A DNA stretch of 64,000 nt from Phenylobacterium koreense (GCF_040545335.1 NZ_JBEPLU010000001.1:992001-1056000), one strand, 5' to 3'; positions 1 to 8,557 are shown, numbered from the stretch's first letter. Notes: generated by a model not told the origin, from the sequence alone. Numbers and translations are program-made.

Positions 1-218
1 ACGGCGCTGTCCAGTATCCGGCCGATGGCCAGCGGGATGATGAGCTGACTGCCCACCGACAGGAGCGCAGCGACCTGCGCGGCCGCGAACGCCCACAGTT
101 GGGGCTTGATCCGGCTGACGAGCCGGCGGGCGACGCGGGGATCGAACGTTCCGAAGACGTCGTCGCCTTCCGGGTTCCCGAGCGAGGCGCGAAGCGTACG
201 GTTGGAGGCGACGTTCAT
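1..218 (-). CDS. ABC exporter half-transporter, N-terminal fragment (runs off the left edge)
   Basis: Reading leftward from an ATG at 218, the frame stays open to the window edge (about 72 residues). It starts MNVASNRTLRAS and continues into a hydrophobic segment typical of the first membrane helix of a type IV ABC exporter (residues about 45-65). The start overlaps the stop of the upstream exporter gene by four bases (ATGA), which implies translational coupling. The partner carries a degenerate ATPase site, so this protein is probably the catalytically competent half of a heterodimeric exporter. The ATPase domain is outside the window, so the identification rests on the N-terminus and on context. 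Confidence 0.7.
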   Translation of the reverse strand, partial: MNVASNRTLRASLGNPEGDDVFGTFDPRVARRLVSRIKPQLWAFAAAQVAALLSVGSQLIIPLAIGRILDSA

Positions 219-2068
219 GCGGTCACGAGCCTTTCCGGCGCGGCCGGTTTGTCGAGGCGGGCCTGGCTGCTCTGCAGGTCGTAGAGGCGCGCGTAAAAGC
301 CGCCTTGGGCGAGGAGTTGAGCGTGGTCGCCCCGCTCGACGATACGGCCGCCGTCCAGCACCAGGATTTCGTCCGCGTGCAGCAGGGAGCCGAGGCGGTG
401 AGCGATGATGATCGTCGCCTTGTCGCGCGTCTGAGCGGCCAGGCCTTCACGCACCCGCTGCTCGGTCACTGCGTCGATGGCTGCGGTGGAATCGTCGAAG
501 ATGATGATCCCCGGCCCCGGAAGGATCCCGCGAGCGATCGAGGCCCGCTGGCGCTGGCCGCCCGAGAGGGAGACGCCCCGCTCGCCGACCCGGGTGTCGT
601 AGCCTTCGGGCAGGCCGTCGATGTGCTCGTGCAACTGGGCGATGCTGGCGGCGTCGACGATCTTGTCGTCCTCCGCCCAGGGATCGGCGTAGGCGAGGTT
701 GTGACGGATCGAGGCGTCGAACAGGAACGCCTCCTGCTGGACCAGGCCGACGTGACCGCGCAGGGACTCCAGCGTCGCCCGGCGGATGTCCGTTCCGCCG
801 ATGGTGATCTGCCCCGCGCTCGGGTCGTAGAAGCGCGGGATCAGGGCGGCGATGGTCGACTTGCCCGAGCCCGGCGCGCCCACTAGGCCAAGGGTCTTGC
901 CCGGACGCACCTCGAAGTCGATGTCGCTCAGCACGTCCGGCCCGTTGGGCTTGTAGCGGAAGGAGACGTTCTCGAAGCGCAAGGTCCAGCCCGCCGGATC
1001 GAGCGGCCGGGCGTCCGGCGCGTCGGCGATTTCCGGCTGGCGGTCGAGGATCTCGAAAACCCGCTGGCCGGACGACGAGCAGCGCGCCGCCTGGTTGAAG
1101 ATCATCGAGATCTGCCGGATCGGACCCTGCAGCGCGGTCAGGTAGGCCACGAACTCCGCCAATTGGCCGACGGTCATCTGGTGGGCCATGACCTTGCGCC
1201 CGCCGAGCCAGAGCAACCCGCCGAGCGACAGGTTGAAGAAGAGGGTCATCCAGGTCAGGCCAGTGAACCGCAGGGTGATGCGCCGGAACTGCAGCTTCAG
1301 GATCTCGGCGGCGGCGCGGTCGAACTTGGCCAGTTCGAAATCCTCCGCGGCGAATGCGCGCACCACCCGCACGCCCTGCAGGTTCTCCTCCATGACCAGC
1401 GATAGGCGCGAGGTTTGCTCCTGCACGTCGAACCAGGTCCGACGGAGCGCCCCCCCGTTGCGGGCCAGGACCCAGGCCGCGACGGGGACGAAGGCCAGGG
1501 ACACCGCCGCCAGCATCGGATCGGCGCGCACCATCAGGCCGCCGGCGATCGCGACCAGCAGCACCAGCGGCAGGGCGTTCTGCAGGATGACCTGGATGAA
1601 GCCGCGCATGCCTTCGAGGTCCAGCATGCCGCGGGTGATCAGGTCGCCGGAGTGGGTTTCGTCGTGGAAGGCGAAGGGCAACCGCTGCAGTTGGGCGAAG
1701 TAGCGCAGGCGCAGGCCCAGCGCGACGGCCTGGGTCAGGCGCTCGCCTATGTAGCTGGCGGCCATGGCCAGCAGCCCCCGGCCAGTGATCACCAGGACCA
1801 CCAGCCCGGCGCTGATCAGAAGCCCCCGGCGGACCTCCTCCCCATGCGCCGCGCCGAGCACCAGGAGCTGGTGGGTCTGATCGACCATGCGACCGATCAG
1901 CTTGGGAACCAGCAGGCTGGCCGCCGCGCCCGCCACGCTGAGCGCCACGGTCGACCACATTTCAAGCGGATGGCGGAGCGCCAATCCCAGGACTTTCAGC
2001 AGCACTTTGGAGGGGCGCGTCGCCTTCAGCGGCGCGTCGCCCTGGCGGCGCAGGGAGGGATCGTTCAT
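215..2068 (-). CDS. ABC exporter, fused membrane and ATPase domains, degenerate Walker B
   Basis: This 617-residue half-transporter sits in the inner membrane. Its membrane domain spans about residues 35-330. The nucleotide-binding domain follows, with Walker A GAPGSGKST, signature LSGGQRQR and a Walker B ending FDDSTAAID. The residue after the Walker B aspartate is Asp rather than the usual catalytic Glu. In known heterodimeric exporters this marks the non-hydrolysing half. The next gene on the same strand overlaps by ATGA and begins another exporter, which fits a heterodimer. The substrate cannot be told from sequence. The ATG at 2068 is kept because the N-terminus before the first helix has normal length. 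Confidence 0.9.
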   Translation of the reverse strand: MNDPSLRRQGDAPLKATRPSKVLLKVLGLALRHPLEMWSTVALSVAGAAASLLVPKLIGRMVDQTHQLLVLGAAHGEEVRRGLLISAGLVVLVITGRGLLAMAASYIGERLTQAVALGLRLRYFAQLQRLPFAFHDETHSGDLITRGMLDLEGMRGFIQVILQNALPLVLLVAIAGGLMVRADPMLAAVSLAFVPVAAWVLARNGGALRRTWFDVQEQTSRLSLVMEENLQGVRVVRAFAAEDFELAKFDRAAAEILKLQFRRITLRFTGLTWMTLFFNLSLGGLLWLGGRKVMAHQMTVGQLAEFVAYLTALQGPIRQISMIFNQAARCSSSGQRVFEILDRQPEIADAPDARPLDPAGWTLRFENVSFRYKPNGPDVLSDIDFEVRPGKTLGLVGAPGSGKSTIAALIPRFYDPSAGQITIGGTDIRRATLESLRGHVGLVQQEAFLFDASIRHNLAYADPWAEDDKIVDAASIAQLHEHIDGLPEGYDTRVGERGVSLSGGQRQRASIARGILPGPGIIIFDDSTAAIDAVTEQRVREGLAAQTRDKATIIIAHRLGSLLHADEILVLDGGRIVERGDHAQLLAQGGFYARLYDLQSSQARLDKPAAPERLVTA

Positions 2069-2459
2069 CGCGGTCTCGATCTGGCAAGGCGCCTGTAGAT
2101 CTTCGATTGTCCGAAACTGTCAATCCGGATGAATTTCTATGTTGTATGCCCGCAACAAAACTCGGCCATAATGCGCTATATTGTACAAGCCTCAATAAGC
2201 GCTCCGACGATGACGATTTTATTTCGTCGGCTGTTCTTACAATTTACGATAAGTTGTATAATTAAATAATATTGCTGAAACTGCGATTTAATTAAATTAA
2301 ACGATAGTGTCACGGTTATGTCGTAAATCGCGGCGCTCATTTGAACAAATTTGAGCCGCATGTTTATTTCTTAATGGAAACAGAGGCGCAAATGTAACTT
2401 CCTCTTACTAAGCACCCCCTCCGTACGCAGGTTCAACCTCCGGGGGATGAGTGTTAAGC
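2069..2459. promoter_or_regulatory. AT-rich promoter region of the TonB receptor, with hairpins
   Basis: This stretch between divergent genes is strikingly AT-rich for the window, especially 2240-2300, and has no convincing ORF. It contains the perfect palindrome TTGTACAA at 2181-2188, a hairpin with CCGACGA and TCGTCGG arms near 2203-2229, and an imperfect inverted repeat around CAAATTTG near 2335-2360. It must hold the promoter for the TonB receptor on the plus strand and probably that of the ABC exporter on the minus strand. No -35/-10 pair could be assigned with confidence. Confidence 0.55.
2307..2324 (+). promoter_or_regulatory. Candidate Pho box
   Basis: Two related heptamers, GTGTCAC and ATGTCGT, are separated by exactly four bases (GGTT). 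This is the spacing of PhoB sites built on CTGTCAT repeats. Each heptamer matches at about 5 of 7 positions. It lies about 135 bases upstream of a TonB receptor next to phosphonate genes, which fits phosphate control. The match is moderate and could be chance. Confidence 0.35.
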
Positions 2460-5159
2460 ATGATATCGTTTTCCAAGAAGATGCGCGGCGGACGTCGCTC
2501 GCGCCAATCGGCGCTGATGACCAGCGTCGCCATCTGCGGGCTGGCCTTTGCGGGCCAGGCCTTCGCGGAGGAGGAAGCCAGCGTCGAAGAGGTCGTGGTG
2601 ACCGCTTCGCCAATCCGGGAAAGCCTGGAGAAGTCGCTTCAGATCCAGAAGGCGTCCGACAACGTCGTCAACGTGATCGCCGCCGACACGATCGGCCGCT
2701 TCCCCGACGCCACCGCCGCCGGCGCGCTCGCCCGCCTGCCGGGCGTGGGCGTTCAACGCGACCAGGGCCAGGAGCGATATATCCAGATCCGTGGCGCCCC
2801 GACCCGTTGGACGACCGTCGCGCTCGACGGCATCAACGTGCTCGGCGCCGAGGACCGCGTGTTCCGCTTCGACTCGGTTCCGGCGAACCAGATCAGCGAA
2901 CTGGTGCTGAACAAGACCCTGCTGCCCAACATGCCGGCCGAGGCGCTGGCGGGCCGGGTGAACATCACCACCTATTCGCCCCTCGACAATCCCGGCTTCA
3001 GCGGCGCGGCCGACCTGGGCTACGGCTTCATCGACATGGGCGATGGCCCGGTGAAGCAATATTCCGGCCGCCTGTCGTGGGCCAACGACACGTGGGGGAT
3101 CACCCTGGCCGCTTCGAACTATCAGTTCGAGCAGCACACCAACAACGCCGAGTCGCGCTTCGATGACGTCGGCATCACCCAGTTGCGCATCACCAAGTAC
3201 GTCATCGAGCGCCGCACCCAGTCCTATTCGGGCAAGGTGCAGTTCGCTCCCGACGACAACAACCGGTTCACGCTTCACCACCTGAACACCGAGTTCAACG
3301 ACTTCGAAGAGCGTAACCAGTACCGCTTCCAGTACGACAAGGCCTGGTCGGGGACGCGCAACTTCGAAACCGCCGACCTGATCGGCGTGCCGGTCGACTC
3401 CCAATGGGAGGACGGCATCTTCTCCAACGGCGTGTCCTTCACCGACCTCCACGGCGAACACACCTGGGGCGGCTGGGACGTCGACTGGCGCCTCGCCTAC
3501 ACGACGACCGAGTTCAACAGCAACATCCCGCTCACCAGCGGCGTGACCTCGACCGCGCTGGGCGCCCCGACCCGCGCCAACGCGCTGATCTCGCCGTCCA
3601 TGCATCTGCAGGTGAACGCCATTCCGGAGGGCGTGCCGAGGGCGACCCTCTACGGCACCGTCGCGGGCCCCGACGGAACCCTCGTGCGCGGCGATCGGTG
3701 GTTCGCCCTGGACCAGAGCTCGCGGGCCCTGCCCATCACCTACACGACCGAAAGCTCGGCGAACCTCGAGACCGAGGCCAAGACCGCCAAGTTCGACGCC
3801 AGCCGCGAGTGGACCAGCTTCGGCGCGGACTCGAAGTTCAGCTTCGGCTTCCAGTATGACGACCGGGAGCAGAACAACTACAGCACCGCCCTGGTCCGTC
3901 CCGACGGCACGGTGGTGAGCGGCAACGCCAACGGCTTCAACCTCACCAAGATCGCCGGGGAACTCGGCGTGCCGTGGACGCCCGACGCCTTCATCACCAG
4001 CAACGCCTGGGACAAGCCGTGGGACTTCGGCTTCCTCGCGACCTACATGGACAACGTGGCGATGAACGAGCAGGCGCGCGCCGTCATGGACGCCGCCAGG
4101 GCCGCCAACGCCAACGGCGGCAACTATCCGATCTTCGCCGCCGATCCGCGGTCGGTCAACGTCGTCCAGGAGAAGGTCGCATCGGTCTATGCGATGAACC
4201 GCTGGGACTGGGGTCGCCACTCCGTGACCGCCGGCGCGCGGATCGAGAACACCCAGATCGACACCAGCGGCTTTGCGGCGGTCGGCTCGAAGCTTACCGC
4301 GGTGGACTTCTCGACCGACAAGACCAAGGTCTTCCCGAGCATCCACTACAACTTCGACTACTCCGACACCCTGAAGCTCCGGGCGGCCCTGATCTCGGGT
4401 CACGCGCGCCCCAGCCTCGCGGACATGCGCGCCACGGTCTCCATCAGCGACCCTGGCCTGACCGTCAGCGGCGGCAACCCGAACCTGGTGCCGGAATCGG
4501 CCTATGGCGTGGACCTGTCTGCGGAATGGTACTTCGCCCCTTCCTCCCTGCTGGCGGCGAGCTTCTTCCACCGCGAGATCAAGGACACGCTCTTCGACTC
4601 GACCGAGATCGTCCGGGACGAACGCTACAACTTCGACGGCGTCGACCGCCGGGGCTATACGTTCAGCACCACGATGAACGGCGGCGACGGTCACCTGACG
4701 GGTCTCGAACTGGTCTACAACCAGCCCTGGACCTTCCTGCCTGGCGCCCTCTCGGGCTTCGGCTTCCAGGGCAGCATGGCCTTCGTCAGCGGCGAATTCA
4801 CGCCGCCGGAAGGTGGCGAGGCGATCAACTTCCCGGGTACCTCGAAGCGCCTGTTCAACGCCACGCTCTTCTATGAGAAGTACGGCCTGTCGGCGCGGCT
4901 CAGCTACCAGCACCGCACCCACTGGCTGGACGAAGTCTTCGCCAGCGGCAGCAGCTCGGCCGGCAACATCTACTGGGGCGCCAGCCAGCGCGTGGACCTC
5001 TCGGTCCGCTACCAGGTCAACGACTACGTGTCGGTGTTCATGGACGGCAACAACCTCACCAACGAGACCGGCGTCCGCTACCAAGGGTCGGAAGACCGGC
5101 CCTACGAGATCGAGAACTTCGGTCGGAAGTTCCTGTTCGGCGTCCGCGCCAACTTCTGA
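2460..5159 (+). CDS. TonB-dependent outer-membrane receptor
   Basis: A protein of about 899 residues with a signal peptide (hydrophobic run LMTSVAICGLAFAGQAFA). It then has a TonB box-like EEVVVTA, a plug domain (about residues 45-180, with the IQIRGAP plug motif) and a long beta-barrel region ending in a C-terminal aromatic residue (RANF). It would import a bulky ligand across the outer membrane using TonB energy. The next genes are a phosphoesterase remnant and phn genes, so a phosphorylated or phosphonate ligand is inferred. GTG at 2451 is an alternative start. The purine-rich GGGGGA at 2442-2447 is close to the GTG and rather far from the ATG, so the start is uncertain. Confidence 0.9.
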   Translation: MISFSKKMRGGRRSRQSALMTSVAICGLAFAGQAFAEEEASVEEVVVTASPIRESLEKSLQIQKASDNVVNVIAADTIGRFPDATAAGALARLPGVGVQRDQGQERYIQIRGAPTRWTTVALDGINVLGAEDRVFRFDSVPANQISELVLNKTLLPNMPAEALAGRVNITTYSPLDNPGFSGAADLGYGFIDMGDGPVKQYSGRLSWANDTWGITLAASNYQFEQHTNNAESRFDDVGITQLRITKYVIERRTQSYSGKVQFAPDDNNRFTLHHLNTEFNDFEERNQYRFQYDKAWSGTRNFETADLIGVPVDSQWEDGIFSNGVSFTDLHGEHTWGGWDVDWRLAYTTTEFNSNIPLTSGVTSTALGAPTRANALISPSMHLQVNAIPEGVPRATLYGTVAGPDGTLVRGDRWFALDQSSRALPITYTTESSANLETEAKTAKFDASREWTSFGADSKFSFGFQYDDREQNNYSTALVRPDGTVVSGNANGFNLTKIAGELGVPWTPDAFITSNAWDKPWDFGFLATYMDNVAMNEQARAVMDAARAANANGGNYPIFAADPRSVNVVQEKVASVYAMNRWDWGRHSVTAGARIENTQIDTSGFAAVGSKLTAVDFSTDKTKVFPSIHYNFDYSDTLKLRAALISGHARPSLADMRATVSISDPGLTVSGGNPNLVPESAYGVDLSAEWYFAPSSLLAASFFHREIKDTLFDSTEIVRDERYNFDGVDRRGYTFSTTMNGGDGHLTGLELVYNQPWTFLPGALSGFGFQGSMAFVSGEFTPPEGGEAINFPGTSKRLFNATLFYEKYGLSARLSYQHRTHWLDEVFASGSSSAGNIYWGASQRVDLSVRYQVNDYVSVFMDGNNLTNETGVRYQGSEDRPYEIENFGRKFLFGVRANF

Positions 5160-5169
5160 TCACGGCCCA

Positions 5170-5193
5170 GCGGCGCCTCACCCCGGGCGCCGC
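5170..5193 (+). repeat. GC-rich hairpin after the TonB receptor
   Basis: Perfect 8-bp arms GCGGCGCC and GGCGCCGC with an 8-base loop lie 10 bases after the TonB receptor stop. There is no T tract, so it may stabilise the mRNA 3' end or assist the terminator that follows. Confidence 0.5.
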
Positions 5194-5206
5194 CCCGACA
5201 AACTTC

Positions 5207-5238
5207 AGACCGGTCCAGCGATGGGCCGGTCTTCTTTT
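5207..5238 (+). terminator. Rho-independent terminator of the TonB receptor
   Basis: A 7-bp stem (AGACCGG at 5207-5213 and CCGGTCT at 5226-5232) is followed directly by TCTTTT. Position and strand fit termination of the TonB receptor transcript. Confidence 0.75.
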
Positions 5239-5331
5239 GGGCGCAGCAGGGCCGTGCGCGGGCTGACTGTCACGGCACGGCGATAGGGGAGACCGCGCAA
5301 GGGGGCGTCGTTCCGCGCCAGAGGGGGCATC

Positions 5332-5640
5332 ATGAAGCCGTTCGGCCACCGTCCGTTCGCCATCGCCGTCCGCGCTGTAGTGCTGGCGACCGCAGCCCCG
5401 GCCTGGGCAGGGACCTTCACCATGGCGGTGGTTCCCGACGCCCAGAACTACTCCGATGCGATGCTTCCCCAGCCTCGCGGGGCCGACACCCAGTTCGACA
5501 CGGAGAAGCGCAAGATGCGCTTCTACACCTATTCCACGCTGCTCGATCGCTATGCGGGCCGGAACGGTTACCTGCCGTTCGGCACGCCCGCCGAACTTTC
5601 GGAGTTCGAGTTGGACTTCCCGCCGCAACTGGCGAAATAA
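5332..5640 (+). pseudogene. Internally deleted calcineurin-like phosphoesterase remnant
   Basis: This 102-residue ORF has a signal peptide (about residues 1-26). It then has a short stretch, FTMAVVPDAQNY, that looks like the first metal-binding strand of secreted metallophosphoesterases (usual form VxPDTQ). From about residue 52 it reads like the extreme C-terminus of the same family (RFYTYSTLLDRYAGRNG, then LSEFELDFP). The metal-binding core of some 400-500 residues that should lie between is missing. The simplest reading is an in-frame internal deletion around 5465-5500. The product would be exported but not catalytic. It follows the TonB receptor in the same direction, so the pair probably once processed an organophosphate. 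A genuine small secreted protein cannot be excluded. Confidence 0.6.
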
Positions 5641-5687
5641 CGGCGATGCATCCCGCGGCTGGCCGCGGGATGCAAGTCCGTTCGAGG

Positions 5688-6821
5688 TCAGGCCGCCCGG
5701 CGGCCGCCGACCCAGACGCCGCCGATGATCGGCAGCCCGCCGATCTCGCGCACCCGCAGGAAGTCCGCGCGCAGGCCCTCGGCGATGGCGCCTCGGTCCG
5801 TCAGGCCGCCCGCCTCCGCGGTCGCCGCCGTCACCGTCGCCACCGCCCGCGGAAGCGACCAACCGAAAGGCGCCTTGGCGAGGGCGAAGACGCACTCGAT
5901 CAGGCTGCGCGGCACATAGTCGGAAGCGAAACCGTCCAGCAGGCCCGCCTCCACCAAGGCGCTCGCCGGCACATTGCCGGAATAGGACCCCCCACGGATC
6001 AGGTTGGGGCCGCCCATGACGATGGTCATGCCCCGCGCCCGGGCCCGCTCGGCCGCGGCCTGCGTTACCGGAAACTCGGCGACCGTGGCGCCGAGGTCCG
6101 CCGCCAGATCGACGTGCTCGTCGGTCTCGTCGTCGTGACTCATGAGCACGGCACCCTTCGCCTTGGCGACTTCGGAGACGAAGCGGGCGTTGGCCACGGC
6201 GTTTCGAGCCTGGCGCTCGCGGATTTCCGCCAGCCGCTCGACGACCTGCTGGTCGTTCAGGCCGCGCGCACGCCAAAGCTCGACGTGCTTCTCGACGTTC
6301 TTGTGCTGCCGCTGTCCGGGGGTGTGGTCCATCATGGAGAACATCGCCGTCAGCGGGTGCTCGGCCAGCGGGGGCAACCGCTCCCGAAGCTCGTCGGACG
6401 TGGTTTCGCAGCGCCAGTGGACGAAGTGGCTGGCCTTCAGCATTCCAGCTTCCTTCGCCTGCAGAAGACCGTCGACGAGGCGAACCAGCTTGTCCGTCTC
6501 TCGCGCCTCCGAGGCGGCGTAGGAGCCGACGCTCATCGAGTTGAACACCGTGGTCACGCCGACCGAGATGTCGGACGAGTCATGGGTCACCGAGGCCGAC
6601 ACTGGATTCCAGCCGATATTCTGGCGGGGGTAATAGTGCCGCTCGAGGTTGTCGGTGTGGATGTCGACCACGCCCGGCATCAGCACGTCGCCGTCGAAGT
6701 CCTCGCCCACCGTGCCCGCGCCGCGATCGACCGCGGCGATCAACCCGTCCCGCACCACGACCGAGCCGATGAAATCCTCGTCGCGCATCACGACCCGGGC
6801 GTTGCGATAAATCTGTTCCAA
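5688..6821 (-). CDS. phnM: Ribose 1-methylphosphonate 5-triphosphate diphosphatase PhnM, copy 1
   Basis: An amidohydrolase-superfamily enzyme of 377 residues. In C-P lyase metabolism PhnM releases diphosphate from alpha-D-ribose 1-alkylphosphonate 5-triphosphate. Visible family features are DVLMPGVVDIHTDNLE (first metal-ligand region), the MDHTPGQRQ segment, SHDDET and the C-terminal GGPNLIRGGSYSGN and ASDYVPRSLIE blocks. Copy 2 (from 10649) has the same length and is similar along its whole length. That alignment fixes the start at the TTG at 6821 (MEQIYRNARVV against MELAFRNARIV). The gene is transcribed leftward from the region shared with the small ORF and DUF1045. No Shine-Dalgarno sequence better than GTGAG is seen. 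Confidence 0.9.
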   Translation of the reverse strand: MEQIYRNARVVMRDEDFIGSVVVRDGLIAAVDRGAGTVGEDFDGDVLMPGVVDIHTDNLERHYYPRQNIGWNPVSASVTHDSSDISVGVTTVFNSMSVGSYAASEARETDKLVRLVDGLLQAKEAGMLKASHFVHWRCETTSDELRERLPPLAEHPLTAMFSMMDHTPGQRQHKNVEKHVELWRARGLNDQQVVERLAEIRERQARNAVANARFVSEVAKAKGAVLMSHDDETDEHVDLAADLGATVAEFPVTQAAAERARARGMTIVMGGPNLIRGGSYSGNVPASALVEAGLLDGFASDYVPRSLIECVFALAKAPFGWSLPRAVATVTAATAEAGGLTDRGAIAEGLRADFLRVREIGGLPIIGGVWVGGRRAA

Positions 6822-7084
6822 GATGGTTGCTCACTGATTGGTGGTGTCTGGCAAGCCGCTCGGCTGCTCATCGGCGCCGCCGGCTTGGCCGGAACCCGAC
6901 GCTCGCCGCCTCAGGCCAAGGACAGATGCCTGGCAATCGCCTCCAAGCACCCGAGGCGCGACGTCTCGCCTCTGGACAATTTTTACTGCCGCAACATAAG
7001 CTTCATACTTATTGTATTGCCGCGTCAGCTAGGCACACCTATCAATCAATTTTGACGAATACACTATCTCGCCAGATTTTTAGG
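6822..7084. promoter_or_regulatory. Divergent promoter region between phnM copy 1 and the DUF1045 operon
   Basis: The half nearer the plus-strand genes (6980-7085) is AT-rich and has an imperfect inverted repeat at 6991-7020: GCAAC-ATAAG, a 7-base spacer, then CTTAT-TGTA-TTGC. The TTGTATTGCC part resembles TTGTATGCC at 2142-2150 upstream of the TonB receptor. A shared regulator site is possible. No clear -35/-10 elements were assigned. Confidence 0.45.
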
Positions 7085-7252
7085 ATGGACATGTTGGCGG
7101 CCCGTCGAGGATTTTCGCGGGACCGCCGTCCGGGCCGCCGGGCGCAACCATCGACGGAAGCGGAGATGATCGGCATCTTCCTCGATCACAACGCCCGCGA
7201 CCTCCTCGCCGTCAGGCTCTTCAAAGTCGCTCAGTTCGAGGCCGCTGCATGA
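7085..7252 (+). CDS. Small ORF coupled to the DUF1045 gene, unknown function
   Basis: A 55-codon frame from ATG at 7085 (or 28 codons from ATG at 7168) ends in TGA overlapping the ATG of the DUF1045 gene (ATGA). Codons in the second half are strongly GC-ending like those of neighbouring genes, which suggests it is or was translated. The product (IGIFLDHNARDLLAVRLF near the end) matches no family I recognise. It may be a leader that couples translation, a small protein, or the tail of a lost phn gene. Confidence 0.4.
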   Translation: MDMLAARRGFSRDRRPGRRAQPSTEAEMIGIFLDHNARDLLAVRLFKVAQFEAAA

Positions 7253-7947
7253 CCGCTCGCTACGCTATCTATTACGCGCCCGCCCAGGGGGACGATCTGC
7301 TGCGCACCGCCGCCGCATGGCTCGGCCGGGACGCCTATGACGGGCGGCTCCAGCCTCGCCCGGCGGCTGCGCGATTGCCCGGCCTCGACCTGGACGCCCT
7401 GACCGCGGACCCGCGCGGCTATGGCTTTCACGCCACCCTGAAGGCGCCCTTCGAGTTGACCGAGGGCGCCACGGAAGATGAGCTGCTCGACTTCGCCCGC
7501 GCGTTCGCGGCGAGCCGCGAGGCGTTCGAAGCCCGCCTGGCGCCAGCGGCCCTGGGCCGCTTCCTCGCCCTGCGCCTCGAAGCCCCGACGCCGAAGATGA
7601 ATGAGCTGGCGGAGGCCTGCGTGAAGGCCTTCGACCCGTTCCGCGCGCCACTCTCGGACTTCGACCTGGCCCGTCGACGCAAGGCGCCGCTTACGCCGAA
7701 ACAGGACGCCCGCCTTGTGGAATGGGGCTATCCCTACGTCTTCGAGGACTTCCGCTTTCACATGACCCTGACCAACTCGATCGCCGACGAGGCGGTTCGC
7801 GGCCAGGTTCTGGAGGTTCTCCAGGGCCTGTTCCCGGCCCAGACCCATCGCTTCGACGCTGTGGCGGTGTTCAAGCAGGACACACGGAACGCGCCGTTCC
7901 ACGTCATCGCCCGGCCGGCTTTCGCCGGCGCTTCCGTCAGCCCCTGA
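7249..7947 (+). CDS. DUF1045 phosphonate-metabolism protein, 2H phosphoesterase fold
   Basis: A 232-residue protein of the DUF1045 family, which is common in alphaproteobacterial phn operons. It carries two H-x-T-L motifs, HATL at residues 61-64 and HMTL at 171-174, the paired catalytic signature of 2H phosphoesterases. Members of that superfamily open or hydrolyse cyclic and 2',3'-type phosphodiesters. The C-P lyase product is a ribose 1,2-cyclic phosphate 5-phosphate, so the inference is that it can do the PhnP step, making ribose 1,5-bisphosphate for PhnN. PhnP is absent here. The gene overlaps the small ORF upstream (ATGA) and converges with phnN, overlapping it by 11 bases. Fold and motifs are seen; the exact reaction is inferred. 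Confidence 0.85.
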   Translation: MTARYAIYYAPAQGDDLLRTAAAWLGRDAYDGRLQPRPAAARLPGLDLDALTADPRGYGFHATLKAPFELTEGATEDELLDFARAFAASREAFEARLAPAALGRFLALRLEAPTPKMNELAEACVKAFDPFRAPLSDFDLARRRKAPLTPKQDARLVEWGYPYVFEDFRFHMTLTNSIADEAVRGQVLEVLQGLFPAQTHRFDAVAVFKQDTRNAPFHVIARPAFAGASVSP

Positions 7948-8527
7948 TCGCCTGGACGAGGCGGGCCACGCCCGCCTCGGGAGGCCCGTCGTTGGCGATG
8001 ACGATCACGTCCTCGCCTTCGACCGCGACAGCCTGGGCGCGCGCCAGGCGCTGTTCGATCTCGGCGGCGGTCTCGCGCCCGCGGGCGGCGAGCCTTTCGG
8101 CCAACAGCCTTGGGTCGGCAGTCACCGACACGATCCTCAGTTCGTCGACTCCGAGCCTGCGGGCCTCGTCCAGGACCGCACGGGAAACATTGACGACGAC
8201 GGTCCCGCCGCTCGCCAGCGACGCTGCGCTCGCCCGCGGGATTCCATAGGCCAGGCCATGGGCTCGCCAGGACAGCAGATAGGCTCCCGCCGCCTCGCGC
8301 TCTTCGAACGCCTCGAGGCGGAGGGGCGCATGATCCTCACCGCCCGCCTCCCTTGGCCGGGTGATCTCCCGGCGCACGAACACCACCGAAGGGTCTTCGC
8401 GCAGGGCGCTGCGGGCGCCATGCAGGAGCGTGTCCTTGCCGACCCCGGAGGGGCCGACGACCAGCACCAGCCGCCCCCCGCGGGGCTGCTTGCCGGCCGC
8501 TTGCCTGAATGTCGCCAGAGAGCTCAT
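7937..8527 (-). CDS. phnN: Ribose 1,5-bisphosphate phosphokinase PhnN
   Basis: A 196-residue P-loop kinase of the guanylate-kinase-like group with Walker A GPSGVGKDT at residues 25-33 and a FVRREITRPREAGGEDH segment typical of PhnN. The enzyme phosphorylates ribose 1,5-bisphosphate to PRPP, the last step that returns the C-P lyase ribose scaffold to nucleotide metabolism. It follows phnC on the minus strand after 30 bases, so the two are probably co-transcribed. Its 3' end overlaps the convergent DUF1045 gene. Confidence 0.88.
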   Translation of the reverse strand: MSSLATFRQAAGKQPRGGRLVLVVGPSGVGKDTLLHGARSALREDPSVVFVRREITRPREAGGEDHAPLRLEAFEEREAAGAYLLSWRAHGLAYGIPRASAASLASGGTVVVNVSRAVLDEARRLGVDELRIVSVTADPRLLAERLAARGRETAAEIEQRLARAQAVAVEGEDVIVIANDGPPEAGVARLVQAIRG

Positions 8528-8557
8528 GCCTGGAGAGCGGACCTATCAGAGGGCGGA

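Noticed and set aside
2454..5084. Long minus-strand ORF of 876 codons across the TonB receptor gene
   Set aside because: It is the antisense frame of a clear receptor gene; long shadow frames are expected in GC-rich coding DNA and its product has no recognisable domain.
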